The notes under the pieces are model-generated. The model did not search any database, was not told the DNA's origin, and saw only the letters and a list, made by a program, of their open reading frames with translations. Both the position numbers and the translations under genes were made by a program. Shown in pieces: positions 62,615-64,000 of a stretch of DNA of 64,000 bases. The stretch is taken from NCBI GenBank assembly GCA_018136815.1, contig CM030931.1, positions 10,489,072 to 10,553,071 on the forward strand, read 5' to 3'. This stretch comes from Isochrysis galbana (Eukaryota; Haptophyta; Isochrysidales; Isochrysidaceae). How positions within the stretch are numbered: position 1 is the stretch's first letter; each line of letters starts with the position of its first letter.

Positions 62615-63560
62615 ACGACTGTCGCATTCATCCTAGATGATGCGATTTCCAGGCTCTTGTTTCCAGGTCCTTCGTCGTGCGGCCACACGGCGAAGCTCAG
62701 GTACATCTAGGTTGGTAGGGTTCGTCCCTAGCGATCTAGAATTCGAGTTCTCGTTTCGTTCCTTCTAGCCTGTTTGTCAGGTCTAGATTCCAGGTTTCCT
62801 CCTTTCGGGTAATCTTTACGCAAGCTACATGCAAGCCTTGGCCCCTTTGGTGTTTCTTCCCCTTGGTTGCTACTCAGGGTTGTTCGTTAGAAGCGTCTAG
62901 AAGGTTCACGCTCAACGGCAAGATTTCCTCTGTCGTGAAGATATCTCGTTGCGATCTGTATCCAAAGTGATCGCCGTGGTCGCGCGACAGGACGCTCCCC
63001 TTCGGACTCTCCGCTACGTGGGAAGTTACAACGGAGACACGCTCCGGCCGTCGCTGTGGAGTCTCTCTCTCTCTCGCTCTCTCTCTCCGTCTCTCGCGAC
63101 GTGTTTGAGTTATCGGTGATTTGGGGTCGCGGTTGCTTGATAATTTGCTTTGTTTGGGTAAATGATTCCGGTGTGTTCGTGAGTCGGTGTAACCTGTTGT
63201 TCTCAGCTCTTTGTCCGTCGTTGTTCGCTGCGTCGCTGCACTCTAGCAGCCTAGGCTCCCTCCCTGAGGGAAGAGTTCTTTGTAGGTCTAACAATCTCTC
63301 AAAACCCAACACACTAGGGCCGCTAGGAGCGCCTCGCCGCCCCACAGCCCTTCGTTCGCCGTTCGTTCCCCGTCCAGACACCCAAATGGGGTTGCCCGAC
63401 CCAGTCCAGAATTTCATTCATCCGACTCCCGGTGGGGAGGAGGGCCAAAGCGCCGCGCTAGCCGCCGGTGCTGCTCGCGACGGAGTGGCTCAGAGCCCTC
63501 CGGCTCCGCTCGACTCGACAACGACGCAACGTACGGCTAAAAAAATACCCTTTATTTAAG
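62615..63560 (+). mobile_element. Retroelement long leader and ORF start, second copy without the insertion
   Basis: Uninterrupted counterpart of 45417-45614 plus 46985-47690, with a CT tract at 63062-63086 and ORF start MGLPDPVQNFIHPTPGGEEG at 63386. It ends in a different 3' sequence (TTTQRTAKKIPFI). Treated as a decayed retroelement 5' end. Confidence 0.6.
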
Positions 63561-63689
63561 GGGGACGCGTGACGCGTGCAAAGTTGACACTTTTTGCCGC
63601 AAAACTTTTGCAAAACTTTTGCGCAAAACTTTGGGGGTTCGGGCACAAAACCTTTACCAGGCCCTACCTACGGCTATGGAGAAGTTCGA

Positions 63690-64000
63690 AGTTCTCCGCT
63701 TTAGGTGAAAACGGGAAGTGTATTAATATGTGTCTTGAATTGAAAGTTTTGGTGCTTTGAACAGAGGGCGGGGGGGTTCGTGCTGTTTGGGTTGGTTGAA
63801 GTGTGAAGGGGGAGTGGGAGAGGGAGTCTAGTGTTGAAAGAGGGCCCAAGGCAGGGCACTGAGTGATTGGTACTAGTGGCCCACAAGAGTGGGGTGAAGA
63901 CGAGAATCGTGTCAACAAGTTGGAAAACAGAGGCATGGGGTGCTCTCCGTATGGGGTTGATGGTTGTGAAGTGCCCTCCCATGTTGGGTGCACTGATGGT
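63690..64000 (-). mobile_element. Element E, copy 2 (runs off the window)
   Basis: Matches 36480-36770, including the 189-base unit (SSPHSCGPLVPITQCPALGP) and tgccctcccatgttgggtgcactgatggt at the window edge. Confidence 0.65.

Noticed and set aside
1-64000. CRISPR arrays, bacterial operons, rRNA genes
   Set aside because: Looked for and not found; introns, plastid leader and retroposons show a eukaryotic nuclear genome.

Overview
This window looks like nuclear DNA of a flagellated eukaryotic alga with a secondary red-type plastid, most likely a haptophyte; the lineage is an inference. The reasons are: spliced protein genes (GT-AG introns plus one GC-AG intron in SKP1), a plastid precursor with a signal peptide ending in the ASA|F cleavage motif typical of red-lineage secondary plastids, a cilium-type protein gene, CCCTAA telomere-type repeats, very high GC, and dense retroposon debris. 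There is no operon structure, CRISPR or bacterial signal.

Host genes are islands in repeats. From left to right: TIM50-like presequence translocase subunit (3432-4373, -); TPR co-chaperone-like protein (7534-8325, -); a 155-residue unknown (10695-11162, +); plastid-targeted membrane protein (14547-15401, -); a single-exon SPINDLY/OGT-type O-glycosyltransferase (16481-19276, +); a small chromodomain protein (22509-22784, +); SKP1 in three exons (23537-24341, -); aspartyl/asparaginyl beta-hydroxylase (27068-28531, +); a four-exon ciliary LLC1/CIMIP1-like gene (33529-34431, -); a secreted leucine-rich/proline-rich surface protein built from an array of 69-base exons (40509-43770, -); cyclin A in two exons (49232-50331, -); fructosamine/ketosamine-3-kinase (53420-54454, +); and a five-exon gene that fuses an ELO fatty-acid elongase to a FATP-type very-long-chain acyl-CoA synthetase (56625-60336, -). 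The last is the most striking item: all four introns are GT-AG, all phases agree, and the conceptual product is 1062 residues with both catalytic motif sets intact.

Between the genes lie LINE pieces (289-903, 30447-30629, 32448-33340, 38004-38530), a broken Ty3/gypsy chromovirus relic (30660-32060), a tandem element with a DNA-methyltransferase-like reading frame (19957-21700), and several families of short SINE-like or LINE-derived retroposons. Many of these begin with a roughly 20-base palindrome of the type AACTAAGTTTATACTTAGTT followed 24-28 bases from the end by an ATG, and two copies carry target-site duplications of 17 and 18 bases. Other repeats include an 84-base perfect inverted repeat, paired hairpin-rich repeats with a compensatory base-pair change, a 35-copy GCCTTT array, interstitial telomere repeats and long G/C or GA tracts.

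The genes do not form one pathway. They are ordinary housekeeping functions (mitochondrial import, ubiquitin ligase, cell cycle, protein deglycation, hydroxylation, O-glycosylation, lipid metabolism, cilium), each transcribed on its own. Exon joins given here are my own reading of splice sites, checked only by phase and family alignment from memory.
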